Positions 46,196 to 55,116 of a stretch of DNA of 64,000 bases are shown one piece after another (positions within the stretch are counted from its first letter, which is position 1; every line of letters begins with the position of its first letter). Below the pieces are notes generated by a model, which had not been told where the DNA came from, ran no database searches, and saw nothing but the letters and a program-made list of their open reading frames with translations. The stretch covers positions 47,956-111,955 of the forward strand of contig DASSEV010000016.1 in NCBI GenBank assembly GCA_035695105.1. The letters run 5' to 3'. The DNA is from JAICYJ01 sp035695105. Lineage in GTDB: Bacteria; Actinomycetota; Thermoleophilia; Gaiellales; JAICJC01. The position numbers and the translations under genes are program-made.

Positions 46196-47308
46196 TCAGA
46201 CGAGCGCACCGGCGCGCAGCCGGTCGATGCAGTCGCGCAGCGCTGCCGCGAAGCCGTCGATCTCCGCCTCCGTCGTGTCGATCCCGATCGACACGCGGAT
46301 CACGCTTCGCGCCTCGTCGGGCGACAGCCCCTGCGCGATCAGCGCTCTGCTCGGCTCGCTCTCCCCGCTCGCGCACGCACTCCCGGCCGACACCGCGTAC
46401 CCGGCCCGGTCGAGCGCCAGCACCAGCAGATCCGCCCTGATCCCCTCGACCAGCATCAGCGAGTGGCCGGGCAGCCGCGCCGCTGCCGCCGACACGACCC
46501 GCAGCTCCGGCAGCGAGCGCTCGAGCCGGTCGCGCAGCTCGCCCCGTCGGTCGGCGCGCGTCCGCATCGCCGCCTGCGCCGCCGCGAACCCGACGATGCC
46601 CGCGACGTTCTCGGTGCCGCTGCGCAGCCCCCGCTCCTGGCCGCCGCCCCAGATCAGCGGCCGCAGCCGTGAGGGGTCGCGCGCGATCAGCGCGCCCACG
46701 CCCTTCGGCCCGTGCATCTTGTGCGCCGAGAGCGCCATCGTCTCGACGCCGCTCCCACGGAAGTCCACGGGAAGCGACGCGGCGGCCTGCACCGCGTCGA
46801 CGTGCAGCGGCACGCCGCGCTCGGCGCACATCGCCGCAAGCTCCGCCACGGGCTGCACCGCCCCCGTCACGTTGTTGGCCCACATCACGGCCGCCAGCCG
46901 GTCTCCCTCGCGCACCGCATCGCCGAACGCGCCGGTGTCGAGCACGCCATCGCCGTCCACGCCGATCCACGCCACCTCGAAGCCCTGGCGCTCCAGCTCT
47001 TCCGCAGGCGCCCGCACCGCCGGATGCTCGATCTCGCTCACCACCAGCCGGCCGAGCGGACGGCCCGCCAGCCCGAACACGGCCTGGTTGTCGGCCTCGC
47101 TGCCCCCCGACGTGAACACCAGCTGTGCCGGGTCGCACCCGAGCAGCTCACAGAGCGTGTGCCGCGCCCCCTCGAGCCCGAGCCTGGCTTCCCTGCCGTA
47201 GCTGTGCGGCTCCGACGCGTTGCCGAACCGGTCGTCCAGATAGGGCGCCATCGCCTCCCGCGCCTCGCGGCAGAGCGGCGAGGTGGCGGCATGGTCGAGG
47301 TAGACCAT
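46196..47308 (-). CDS. Cysteine desulfurase (NifS/IscS type)
   Basis: 370 residues. PLP enzyme releasing sulfur from cysteine as persulfide. VYLDHAATSPL at the N-terminus, PLP lysine in SAHKMHGPKG, and the active loop Cys in SAGSACASG (short-loop, group I type) are present. ATG 47308 preferred: TAGGGT lies 7 bases upstream; GTG 47317 is possible. Likely supplies sulfur to the IscU-MnmA fusion next in line. Confidence 0.93.
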   Translation of the reverse strand: MVYLDHAATSPLCREAREAMAPYLDDRFGNASEPHSYGREARLGLEGARHTLCELLGCDPAQLVFTSGGSEADNQAVFGLAGRPLGRLVVSEIEHPAVRAPAEELERQGFEVAWIGVDGDGVLDTGAFGDAVREGDRLAAVMWANNVTGAVQPVAELAAMCAERGVPLHVDAVQAAASLPVDFRGSGVETMALSAHKMHGPKGVGALIARDPSRLRPLIWGGGQERGLRSGTENVAGIVGFAAAQAAMRTRADRRGELRDRLERSLPELRVVSAAAARLPGHSLMLVEGIRADLLVLALDRAGYAVSAGSACASGESEPSRALIAQGLSPDEARSVIRVSIGIDTTEAEIDGFAAALRDCIDRLRAGALV

Positions 47309-47315
47309 GCCGCGC

Positions 47316-47321
47316 ACCCTA
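47316..47321 (-). promoter_or_regulatory. -10 box TAGGGT, leaderless cysteine desulfurase gene
   Basis: TAGGGT, 7 bases, ATG 47308. Confidence 0.5.
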
Positions 47322-47516
47322 CCAACCGCGTGGGTCGGCGCATGCCGACGCCTGAGGCTTCGCGTGCGGCCACTTTCCGGATGCTTCGACCGCTACGACC
47401 ATCGCCTCGGCGCTGTAGGAGTCGCACGACGGTTGAATGAAGTGCGCGTTGGTAACTGGCGCCGGCACCTCACACCTTACCGGAGCTGCCACACTACGCA
47501 AATCGGCCAGAAAGGT

Positions 47517-47870
47517 GTGATCGCGGCCGTCTCGGCGGCGCTCCTCCTGGCGCTGCTCGCCGCCGCGCCGGGCGGCGCCGCTCGCCCGTACAACGTGCCC
47601 GACCTGCGGCCCTGGCGGCCGTCGCTGGCCGTCCGCTTCACCGGCGCCATGCTCGCCCTCGGGCATCCCGTCACGGACGTCAGCTCCGCCCACGGCCGCG
47701 TGCGCGCGGCGGTCTCCGGCGTCACCGCCGAGGAGCTCCCCGCGCTGCGCCGCGCCGCGGCCGTGGCGTCGCGACGCATCGAGCGCAGCTGCCGCTGCAC
47801 CGTACGCGGCTATGCCGTGCGAGCACGCGTCCCGGGCCGGGGCGTCCTGGTGGTCGCCTCCGGCCCCTAG
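47517..47870 (+). CDS. Small putative exported protein
   Basis: 117 residues from GTG 47517. A signal peptide (VIAAVSAALLLALLAAAPGGAA) precedes a short basic domain with one CRC motif near residue 84 that may form a disulfide. No family recognised. The upstream 200 bases hold no gene I can support. Its TAG stop lies at the very edge of the family B palindrome. The start is uncertain as no clear ribosome site or -10 box is present. Confidence 0.5.
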   Translation: MIAAVSAALLLALLAAAPGGAARPYNVPDLRPWRPSLAVRFTGAMLALGHPVTDVSSAHGRVRAAVSGVTAEELPALRRAAAVASRRIERSCRCTVRGYAVRARVPGRGVLVVASGP

Positions 47871-47906
47871 ATGATTGATTCCGCGGCGCCGTGGAATCAA
47901 TCATCT
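47869..47906. repeat. 38-base palindrome (family B, short copy)
   Basis: Perfect 14-base arms AGATGATTGATTCC / GGAATCAATCATCT around GCGGCGCCGT; only one mismatched pair over 38 bases. Begins inside the TAG stop of the preceding gene. The left 25 bases match the left end of 37361-37560 at 23 positions. Also a candidate terminator between convergent genes. Confidence 0.85.
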
Positions 47907-47923
47907 GGACGCGGGTCGCGTCG

Positions 47924-50206
47924 TTACGACGCCTCGGGCGCCAACGCTCCGGTTGAGGGCGCCGCCTCGCGCTCGGACGGCGGCTCGATCGTGACGTTCG
48001 GCAGCGCCTTGTCCAGCCACCGCGGCATCCACCAGGAGCGATCGCGCAGCACCGTGAGGAATGCCGGCACGAAGGTCATCCTGATGATCAGCGCATCGGT
48101 GAGGATGGCGACGCCAAGCAGCAGGCCGAACTCCTTCGAGACCCGGTCCGGGCTGAGCAGGAACGAGAAGAACACCGACGACATGATCAGCGCCGCGGCG
48201 ACGATCACCCGGCCGACGCCGGCGACGCCGTTTCGGACGGCGCTGACGGTCTCGAATCCATGCACGTGCTCCTCGCGGATCCGGCTCATGAGGAACACCT
48301 CGTAGTCCATCGAGAGGCCGAACAGGATCGCGAAGGCGATCGGCGGGATGAAGCTCTCGATCGGCCCGGTGCGGTCGAGGCCGACCAGGCCCATGCCGTG
48401 GCCCATCTGCACCACCAACGTGAGCGCCCCGAACCCGACCAGCGCGGAGCCGAGCGTCGTCAACGCCGCCTTGATCGCGATCACCACCGACCGGAAGGCC
48501 ATGGTCATCACGAAGAACGTGATCCCGATGATGTAGAGCAGGAACCACGGCGCCCGGCTGACGATCCTGTTGCCGATGTCGGTGAATGCCGCGTTCGACC
48601 CGGACACGTACGCATGCGCGTGCGAGCCGGCCAGCGCCGCCGGGATCACCGTGTGGCGCAGCGTGGACACGATGTCGTCCGTCTTCGAGTCCTGCGGCTT
48701 GTACTTGGAGTACGTGTTGATGATCGCCACCGACGCGTCGTTCGGCGACTTCGTGTTGTAGATCGGCTGGTTGACCTGCGCGATCCCGGGCACCTTCTGG
48801 AACGCGCTGACCAGCTTGTCCGGCAGCGCGTGGTCGCCCTGGATGTCGACGACGACGGGGATCGGCTCGGTGAATCCGGGCCCGAAGCCCTCGGACAGGA
48901 GGTCGTAGGCCTTGCGCGTGGTCTGGTTCTTCGGCGCCGTGCCGGCGTCAGCCAGGCCGAGGTGCACCCGCACGATCGGCGAGGCGAGCAGGACGCCCAG
49001 CACGATCACGACCGGCAGCACGATCTTCGCGTGCCTCGTGACGAACCGGCCCCACGCCGCCACCGGCGTCCGCGCCTGGCCCTCGCGCGACTCGTCGACC
49101 GGCTTCAGGCCCATCCGGCCCCTGTCGATGCGGCGGCCGAGCAGCGCCAGCACCGCCGGCAGCAGTGAGTTGGCGAGCGCCACAGCCGTGACCACGCCGA
49201 GCGCGCTGCCGATCCCGAGCTTCGTGATGAAGTCGATGCCGATCAGCGCCAGGCCCGTGATCGAGATGGCCACGGTCAGCCCCGCGAAGATCACCGCACG
49301 GCCGGCCGTTGCGCCGGCGGCTGCGGCGGCGTCACGCGGGTCGAGCCCGTCGTGCAGCAGCTGTCTGAACCTGGTGACGATGAACAGCGTGTAGTCGATC
49401 CCGACGCCGAGGCCGATCATCGGCACGAGGATCTCTGTCACCGTGTTGAAGTGCGTGAACCGGGCGGCCAGGTACAGCAGCAGGAACGCGCTGATCACCG
49501 CCGTGATGGCGAACAGCAGCGGGATGATCGTCGGCACGAGCGCCCGGAACAGCACGATCAGGATGATGAACGCCGCGATCAGGCCGACGATGTCGCTGAT
49601 CCCCTGCGTCGGCGGCGCGTTCTCGGCCTCGCCCGTGAACTCGACCTGGATGCCGGCCGGCTGGGCGATGCTGCGCAGCTGATCCTCCAGCTTGACGATG
49701 CCGCTGCGCGGCAGCTGGAACCCGTTGCGGTCGAACTGCACGTCGTAGTACGCGATCCGGCCGTCCTTCGACAGCTGGTGCGCGCCGGTCGCGCTGGCCG
49801 GGTCGGTGATCGGGCTGACGTCCTGCTGGCTCTGGTCGAGCGTCTTCTGCCCGGCCACGCTGGCCGCCAGCATCTGCTTCAACGCGGTCGCCCGCTCCGG
49901 CGTGGTCAGCTGCTGGCCGGGAGGCGCGGCGACGACGACGCGCAGTGCCGCGCCCTTCTGGCCGTGGAACTTGGCGTTGATCAGGTCGGTCGCCTTCTGG
50001 ACGTCCGAGCCGGGGATGTTGAAGTCGTTGATCAGGGTGCCGTGGAATGCGGCATTGAGGCCGATCAGAACGACGACGATGGCCAGCCAGGTGCCGACGA
50101 CCCTCCAGGGGTGCCGCGCGCAATGGCCTGCCCATCGCGCAAGTGCGCCGGAGTGGGCGATGTGTCGTTCTTCGGCGAGCGTGGGTTCGGACGCCTGGTG
50201 GTACAT
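47924..50206 (-). CDS. MMPL/RND-family transporter
   Basis: 760 residues with 11-12 membrane helices in two halves, each with a large extracytoplasmic loop. RND/MMPL motifs: GLGVGIDYTLFIVTRFR (about 280-296) and GLSMDYEVFLMSRIREEH (about 640-657), whose Asp residues carry proton relay. MMPL proteins of actinobacteria export lipids or siderophores; substrate unknown here. ATG 50206 follows the SD GGAAGG by 7 bases; ATG 50221 is an alternative. Confidence 0.9.
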   Translation of the reverse strand: MYHQASEPTLAEERHIAHSGALARWAGHCARHPWRVVGTWLAIVVVLIGLNAAFHGTLINDFNIPGSDVQKATDLINAKFHGQKGAALRVVVAAPPGQQLTTPERATALKQMLAASVAGQKTLDQSQQDVSPITDPASATGAHQLSKDGRIAYYDVQFDRNGFQLPRSGIVKLEDQLRSIAQPAGIQVEFTGEAENAPPTQGISDIVGLIAAFIILIVLFRALVPTIIPLLFAITAVISAFLLLYLAARFTHFNTVTEILVPMIGLGVGIDYTLFIVTRFRQLLHDGLDPRDAAAAAGATAGRAVIFAGLTVAISITGLALIGIDFITKLGIGSALGVVTAVALANSLLPAVLALLGRRIDRGRMGLKPVDESREGQARTPVAAWGRFVTRHAKIVLPVVIVLGVLLASPIVRVHLGLADAGTAPKNQTTRKAYDLLSEGFGPGFTEPIPVVVDIQGDHALPDKLVSAFQKVPGIAQVNQPIYNTKSPNDASVAIINTYSKYKPQDSKTDDIVSTLRHTVIPAALAGSHAHAYVSGSNAAFTDIGNRIVSRAPWFLLYIIGITFFVMTMAFRSVVIAIKAALTTLGSALVGFGALTLVVQMGHGMGLVGLDRTGPIESFIPPIAFAILFGLSMDYEVFLMSRIREEHVHGFETVSAVRNGVAGVGRVIVAAALIMSSVFFSFLLSPDRVSKEFGLLLGVAILTDALIIRMTFVPAFLTVLRDRSWWMPRWLDKALPNVTIEPPSEREAAPSTGALAPEAS

Positions 50207-50299
50207 GCTCTGGCCTTCCATCGTGGGGGAAGTAGCCACCGTAGCAGCCGCCACGGTGCGGTTATCCCCCCAAACGCACAGTCTGCGGTGAAGGATCGG

Positions 50300-52063
50300 T
50301 TAGGCGGGCGGCGGCCCCGCGACGCGCAGACCGAGCTCGGTCAACGCCGACGCGGGCACGGGGCTGGGAGCCCCGGTCAGAGGGTCGACGCCACCCTGTC
50401 CCTTCGGGAAGGCGATCACCTCGCGCAGCGAGTCGGCACGAGCCACCAGCATCGCCAGGCGGTCGAGCCCGAACGCGATGCCGCCGTGGGGCGGCGCGCC
50501 CATCGAGAGCGCCCGCAGCAGGAAGGAGAAGTTCTCCTCGGCCCGCTCGGCGGAGATGCCGAGCAGCTCGAACACCTTGCTCTGCGTCTCCGCGCGATGG
50601 TTGCGCACCGAGCCGCCGCCGATCTCGTTGCCGTTGAGCACGAGGTCGTACTGGTAGGAGCGCGCCGACGCAGGGTCAACCCAGAACTGCTCCGAGCCTG
50701 GGGCGGGGGCGGAGAAGGGGTTGTGCGACGCCTTCCACCGGCCCTCGTCGGGGAGCCACTCGAACATCGGGAAGTCGGTCACCCACAGGAACTGCCACCC
50801 CTCGGTGATCAGCCCCAGCCGCTCGCCCAGGTGCAGGCGCAGCGGGCCGAGCACGCGCACCGCCGCCTCCTCCTGGTCGGCGACCAGGAACACGGTGTCG
50901 CCCTCGGCGGCGCCGGTCTGCTCGAGGATGCCGGCGATCTCGCCCTCCGACAGGAACTTCGCGATCGGCGAGCGCACCTCGCCGCCGGGATGGAGCTGGA
51001 GCCACGCGACGCCCTTCCCGCCCCAGCTCTTGGCGAACTCGACGAGCTCGTCCTGGTCCTTGCGGGAGAACTCGAGCGCGCCCGGCACGGCGAACCCGCG
51101 CACCACACCGCCGCCGTCGACCACGCCCCGGAACGCCTTGAACTCCGTCCCGGCCAGCACGCCGCTGACGTCGGCGATCTCGGCGCCGAAGCGGAGGTCC
51201 GGCTTGTCCGAGCCGTACCGAAGCATCGCCTCGTCCCAGGTCATCCGCCGAAACGGCGTGGCGACCTGCTCGTCCAGCAGCTCGCTCCAGAGCCGGGCGA
51301 ACAGCGCCTCGAGCAGCCCGAACAGCTCCTCGGGATCCATGAAGGCCATCTCGATGTCGAGCTGCGTGAACTCGGCGGTGCGGTCGGCGCGCGTCGCCTC
51401 GTCGCGGAAGCAGCGGGCGATCTGGTAGTAGCGCTCGTACCCCGCGATGGCATACAGCTGCTTGAACGTCTGCGGCGACTGGGGGAGCGCGTAGAACTGC
51501 CCGGGGCGGGTGGATGTGGGCACCAGGAACTCCTTGGCCCCTTCCGGCGTGGACTTGTAGAGGATCGGCGTCTCGAGCTCCCAGAAACCGTTGTCCTCCA
51601 TGTGCCGGCGGATGATCTGGGTCAGCCGGAAGCGGGTGTGGATGTTGCGGCGCATCTCGTCCCGCCGCAGGTCGAGGTAGCGGTGGTGCAGCCGCAGCGA
51701 CTCGTCGACGTTCTCGTCGTCGAGCTGGAACGGCAGCACCGCCGAGCGCGACAGCACCTCCAGCCGGTCCACCCGAACCTCCACCTCGCCCGTCGGCAGC
51801 CGTGGGTTGACGGTCTCGGCCGAGCGCGGCGTCACCCGGCCGGTCGCCTGCACGACGAACTCGTTGCGCAGCTCGCCGGCGACCGCGTGAGCCTCCGCCT
51901 GCTCGGGGTCGACCACGAGCTGAACGATGCCGGCCCGGTCGCGCAGATCGACGAACACGAGGCCACCGTGGTCACGGCGGCGCGCCACCCAGCCCGCGAG
52001 CGTCACCTCCTGCCCGGCGTCGGCGGCACGCAGCTCGCCCGCCAGCCGTGTCCTATAGCTCAC
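50300..52063 (-). CDS. aspS: Aspartyl-tRNA synthetase
   Basis: 587 residues, bacterial type with GAD insertion. OB-fold anticodon domain (1-110), class II motifs: FLVPTSTRPGQFYALPQSPQ region, RCFRDEATRADR (motif 2) and GIAFGLDRLAML (motif 3). GTG start overlaps hisS by 11 bases. Whether it is discriminating cannot be settled by eye. Confidence 0.96.
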   Translation of the reverse strand: MSYRTRLAGELRAADAGQEVTLAGWVARRRDHGGLVFVDLRDRAGIVQLVVDPEQAEAHAVAGELRNEFVVQATGRVTPRSAETVNPRLPTGEVEVRVDRLEVLSRSAVLPFQLDDENVDESLRLHHRYLDLRRDEMRRNIHTRFRLTQIIRRHMEDNGFWELETPILYKSTPEGAKEFLVPTSTRPGQFYALPQSPQTFKQLYAIAGYERYYQIARCFRDEATRADRTAEFTQLDIEMAFMDPEELFGLLEALFARLWSELLDEQVATPFRRMTWDEAMLRYGSDKPDLRFGAEIADVSGVLAGTEFKAFRGVVDGGGVVRGFAVPGALEFSRKDQDELVEFAKSWGGKGVAWLQLHPGGEVRSPIAKFLSEGEIAGILEQTGAAEGDTVFLVADQEEAAVRVLGPLRLHLGERLGLITEGWQFLWVTDFPMFEWLPDEGRWKASHNPFSAPAPGSEQFWVDPASARSYQYDLVLNGNEIGGGSVRNHRAETQSKVFELLGISAERAEENFSFLLRALSMGAPPHGGIAFGLDRLAMLVARADSLREVIAFPKGQGGVDPLTGAPSPVPASALTELGLRVAGPPPA

Positions 52064-53297
52064 CCGTCAGCTCCTTCACGAGCGCCTCCAGCGCCACCGT
52101 GCGCTGCTCGCCCGAGGTCATATCACGGAGGGTCGCCTGCTCGCGCTCCCACTCCTCGTCGCCGACGATGACAACGCGATCGGCGCCGCGACGCGACGCG
52201 AGCTCGAGCATCCGCTTCAGCCGGCGCGACCCGTATGCGGCGTCCGCGGGCACCCCGGCGGCACGAGCCTCGTCGAGCAGCGCGAACAGCCGCGGCCGCG
52301 CCTGCTCGGCGATGATCGCGAACAGCACGCTGCCACGCCGGTGCGCGGGCTGGGGGCGCGCCACCTCGAGCAGGCGCTCCAGCCCCGCGCCGAACCCGAC
52401 GCCCGGAGCAGGGCCGCCGCCGATCTGCTCGGCCAGCCCGTCGTACCGCCCGCCGCCCGAGATCGAGCTCGACAGGTCGCCGCCCATCCATTCCCAGGTC
52501 GTGCGGGTGTAGTAGTCGAGCCCCCGCACGAGGCTGGGCACGAGCTCGTAGGCCACACCGCGCGCATCGAGGTGGCGGCGCACCTCCGCGAAGTGCTCCC
52601 GGCACGGCTCGCACAGGTGGTCCGTGATCCGGGGGGCGCCGGCGAGCACCGCCTGGCAGTCCCGGTTCTTGCAGTCGAGCACGCGCAGCGGATTGGTGTG
52701 ACGGCGCTCCAGGCACTCGGCGCAGAGCTCCTGCTCGTGGGCGTCGATGAACTCGACGAGCAGCGCGACGTAGGCGGGCCGGCAGGCGGCGTCGCCGATC
52801 GAGTTCAGCTCCAGGCGCAGCGCCGGCACCTCGCACAGCTCGTACCAGCGGTGCTGGAGCGCGATCACCTCCGCGTCGACCGCGGCGTCCTCGGCGCCGA
52901 TCACCTCGACGCCGAACTGGTAGTGCTCGCGCGCGCGGCCGCGCTGCACCGCGTTGTACCGGAAGTGGCTCTGGCAGTACCAGAGCTTGACGGGCTGCGG
53001 CAGGCGCGTCATCGAGTGCAGGTAGGCGCGCATGACCGCCGCCGTGCTCTCCGGGCGAAGGGTAAGCGACCTCCCGCTGCGATCCTCGAAGGTGTACATC
53101 TCCTTGCTGACCACGTCCGACGTCTCGCCCGCCGACCGCGCGAACAGCCCCGTGTCCTCGAAGCCCGGTGTGACCACCTCGCCGTAGCCGGCCGGCTCGA
53201 AGACCGAGCGGGCGAGATCGATCGCGCGCCGGCGAACGGCGGCGTCCTCGCCGAACCAGTCGCGGGTGCCGCGGGGCGGCTGGAACCGCTCGCTCAC
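52053..53297 (-). CDS. hisS: Histidyl-tRNA synthetase
   Basis: 414 residues. Class II core with RPESTAAVMRAY, QCH-type YCQSHFRY (motif 2), and the histidine loop RGLDYYTRTTWEW. C-terminal anticodon domain from about 325. Upstream of aspS and coupled to the metallo-hydrolase gene; hisS-aspS pairing is common in Gram-positives. Confidence 0.96.
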   Translation of the reverse strand: MSERFQPPRGTRDWFGEDAAVRRRAIDLARSVFEPAGYGEVVTPGFEDTGLFARSAGETSDVVSKEMYTFEDRSGRSLTLRPESTAAVMRAYLHSMTRLPQPVKLWYCQSHFRYNAVQRGRAREHYQFGVEVIGAEDAAVDAEVIALQHRWYELCEVPALRLELNSIGDAACRPAYVALLVEFIDAHEQELCAECLERRHTNPLRVLDCKNRDCQAVLAGAPRITDHLCEPCREHFAEVRRHLDARGVAYELVPSLVRGLDYYTRTTWEWMGGDLSSSISGGGRYDGLAEQIGGGPAPGVGFGAGLERLLEVARPQPAHRRGSVLFAIIAEQARPRLFALLDEARAAGVPADAAYGSRRLKRMLELASRRGADRVVIVGDEEWEREQATLRDMTSGEQRTVALEALVKELTGEL

Positions 53298-53899
53298 CGC
53301 AGCGAGCCCAGGAACGGGTTGGTGGCACGCTCGCGCTCGAGCGTGGTCGCCGGCCCGTGCCCCGATGCCACGACCGTCTCGGGCGGCAGCTCGCGCATCA
53401 GCAGCGCGATGCTCGAGATCAGGGTGTCGAGATCTCCGCCCTGGAGGTCGGTGCGGCCGATCGATCCGGCGAACAGCACGTCGCCGACGAAGGCAACGCC
53501 GTCGGCGGCGAACGCCACCGACCCTGCCGTATGGCCCGGGACGTCGAGCACACGGAAGCGGACACCGGCGACCTCGAGGGTGTCTCCTCCGGAGACAACG
53601 TGCTGCGGGTCATAGGGAGCCGGCCCGTACGTGCGGAGGTCGTCGGCGTCGCCGCGGGCCATCCACACCTCGACCCCGGTCCGTTCGGCCAGGTCGCGGA
53701 CGGCGCCGATGTGATCGAGGTGGCCGTGCGTGACCAGGATCCCGCGCAGGGTGAGGCCGCGATCGGCCAGCACGCCGAGCACGGTCTCCGCGCTGTCGCC
53801 GGGATCGATCACGACGGCGTCGGAGGAGCCCTCGGTGCTGACCACGTAGCAGTTGGTCTGATAGGCGCCGAGCGGGAGGCTGACGACCTCGAGCGTCAC
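53294..53899 (-). CDS. Metallo-beta-lactamase-fold hydrolase (GloB-like)
   Basis: 201 residues. Zinc ligands: THGHLDHIG (HxHxDH, about 58-66), PGHTAGS (His), FVGDVLF (Asp) and SGHGPATT (His). The family includes glyoxalase II and related thioesterases; frequent next to hisS. True substrate unknown. The stop overlaps the hisS start region. Confidence 0.87.
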   Translation of the reverse strand: MTLEVVSLPLGAYQTNCYVVSTEGSSDAVVIDPGDSAETVLGVLADRGLTLRGILVTHGHLDHIGAVRDLAERTGVEVWMARGDADDLRTYGPAPYDPQHVVSGGDTLEVAGVRFRVLDVPGHTAGSVAFAADGVAFVGDVLFAGSIGRTDLQGGDLDTLISSIALLMRELPPETVVASGHGPATTLERERATNPFLGSLR

Positions 53900-54246
53900 C
53901 CCTGCCGCTTCAGCCAGCGGTTGTAGATGAAGCTGTCCATCAGGTAGCCGAACGGCACCAGGAAGACCAGGAACGAGGCGGCCTGGAGCGCGGCCGCCGC
54001 GGTGTCCGTCTTCTTTCCGCCGATCGGGATCACCGTCACGAACAGGAACAGGCCGGCCGCGAACACCGCCGCGCGCCGGAACGACCGCTTCCAGGTGGGA
54101 CGGGCCGGCTCGCGCGCGGCGCGCGGCCGGGAGTCGGCGCGCCGCGCCGGACGGTCATCGGCTGGCTTGGGCTCGTAGTCGTCGTACAGGCGCCCACGGC
54201 CCTGTGCCCGGCGGTACTTCCGCCGCTGCTGCTTCTTCGTCGCCAC
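53896..54246 (-). CDS. Small two-helix membrane protein
   Basis: 116 residues. The first 50 are highly basic (KKQQRRKYRRAQGRGR) and probably cytosolic or nucleic-acid/ribosome facing; two membrane helices follow (about 57-72 and 85-105). No family recognised. GTG start preceded by TACAGT and 6 bases. Confidence 0.65.
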   Translation of the reverse strand: MATKKQQRRKYRRAQGRGRLYDDYEPKPADDRPARRADSRPRAAREPARPTWKRSFRRAAVFAAGLFLFVTVIPIGGKKTDTAAAALQAASFLVFLVPFGYLMDSFIYNRWLKRQG

Positions 54247-54252
54247 GGACGA

Positions 54253-54258
54253 ACTGTA
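54253..54258 (-). promoter_or_regulatory. -10 box TACAGT, leaderless start
   Basis: TACAGT, 6 bases, GTG 54246. Confidence 0.5.
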
Positions 54259-54273
54259 ATGGCTCCCGCGCAG

Positions 54274-55116
54274 CTACAGCGCGTCGATCTGCTCGGCAAG
54301 GCGCGACACCTCGTCGTCGCGGCCCTCGCGCTCGGCCCGGGCCATCTCGTCGAGCAGGCGCTGCGCCTCCTCCTTCCTGGGCGAGAAGGCGAGCCGGTCA
54401 CGGAACGTCCTGCGCGCGGCGGCGGCGGGCGTCGCGGGCTCCTCCGGTGCTGCGGCTGCGACCGCTGCGGGAACCGGTGCGGCCGGCCGCTCGCGCAGCG
54501 GCACCGGCGGAGGCGGCGGGGGCGGCTCGTCGGACAGCTCCTCCAGCCCGTCCTCCTCCTCCTCCTCCTCCTCGAGATCCTCGCCCGGCGCGTCGTCCGA
54601 CGTCGCGGGTGCCGCCGCCGGTGCCGTCTCGCCCAGCCGGGATCCCGCGAGCAGCCAGGCCGCCGACAGCGCCGACGCCGTTGCGACCTGCAGCAGCCAG
54701 GTGAAGATGCGCTCGTTGCGCGTGAAGGTCACCTGCAGCGCACCGGATCCCACCGAGCCGGTGAGGGCCACGATGGTGGAGCCGATCGCGACGGCCGCGG
54801 CGAGCAGCACGAAGCCGACGGCGACGCCGCCCACCAGCCGCGCGGTGTGCTCCCGGCGGCCGAGCAGGCCGGCGCCGGTCGCCAGCGCGAACCAGAGGGT
54901 GAGCAGCCCGATCGTGAACCACAGCGCATGCTCGAGCCTGAAGTTCCAGAGACCCAGCAGCAGCCGGTCCTGCCAGTTCATGGCGGACGACCCGGGTGTG
55001 TGCTGCGCGGCGGCGACCAGCCCGTCCCCGGTCACGACGAGGCCGGCGGCCACCAGCGCTGCGCCGGCCACCGCCAGCGCGTCGGCGAACCCGAGCCCGC
55101 GGACGCGCTCGATCAC
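54274..55116 (-). CDS. Membrane protein with acidic and polyproline linker
   Basis: 280 residues. Four membrane helices in the first 165 residues, then a run of Glu (about 186-196), a run of Pro (about 203-210) and a short C-terminal helical domain with FRDRLAFSPRKEEAQRLLDE. GTG 55116 overlaps the hutI stop (GTGA), so it is expressed with the histidine catabolism genes, though nothing ties it to that pathway. Family not recognised. Confidence 0.7.
   Translation of the reverse strand: MIERVRGLGFADALAVAGAALVAAGLVVTGDGLVAAAQHTPGSSAMNWQDRLLLGLWNFRLEHALWFTIGLLTLWFALATGAGLLGRREHTARLVGGVAVGFVLLAAAVAIGSTIVALTGSVGSGALQVTFTRNERIFTWLLQVATASALSAAWLLAGSRLGETAPAAAPATSDDAPGEDLEEEEEEEDGLEELSDEPPPPPPPVPLRERPAAPVPAAVAAAAPEEPATPAAAARRTFRDRLAFSPRKEEAQRLLDEMARAEREGRDDEVSRLAEQIDAL

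Noticed and set aside
49352..52171. A 939-codon open frame on the plus strand
   Set aside because: It is antisense to the MMPL and aspS genes, has biased Arg/His/Gly composition and no recognisable domain; long antisense frames are expected at 70% GC.
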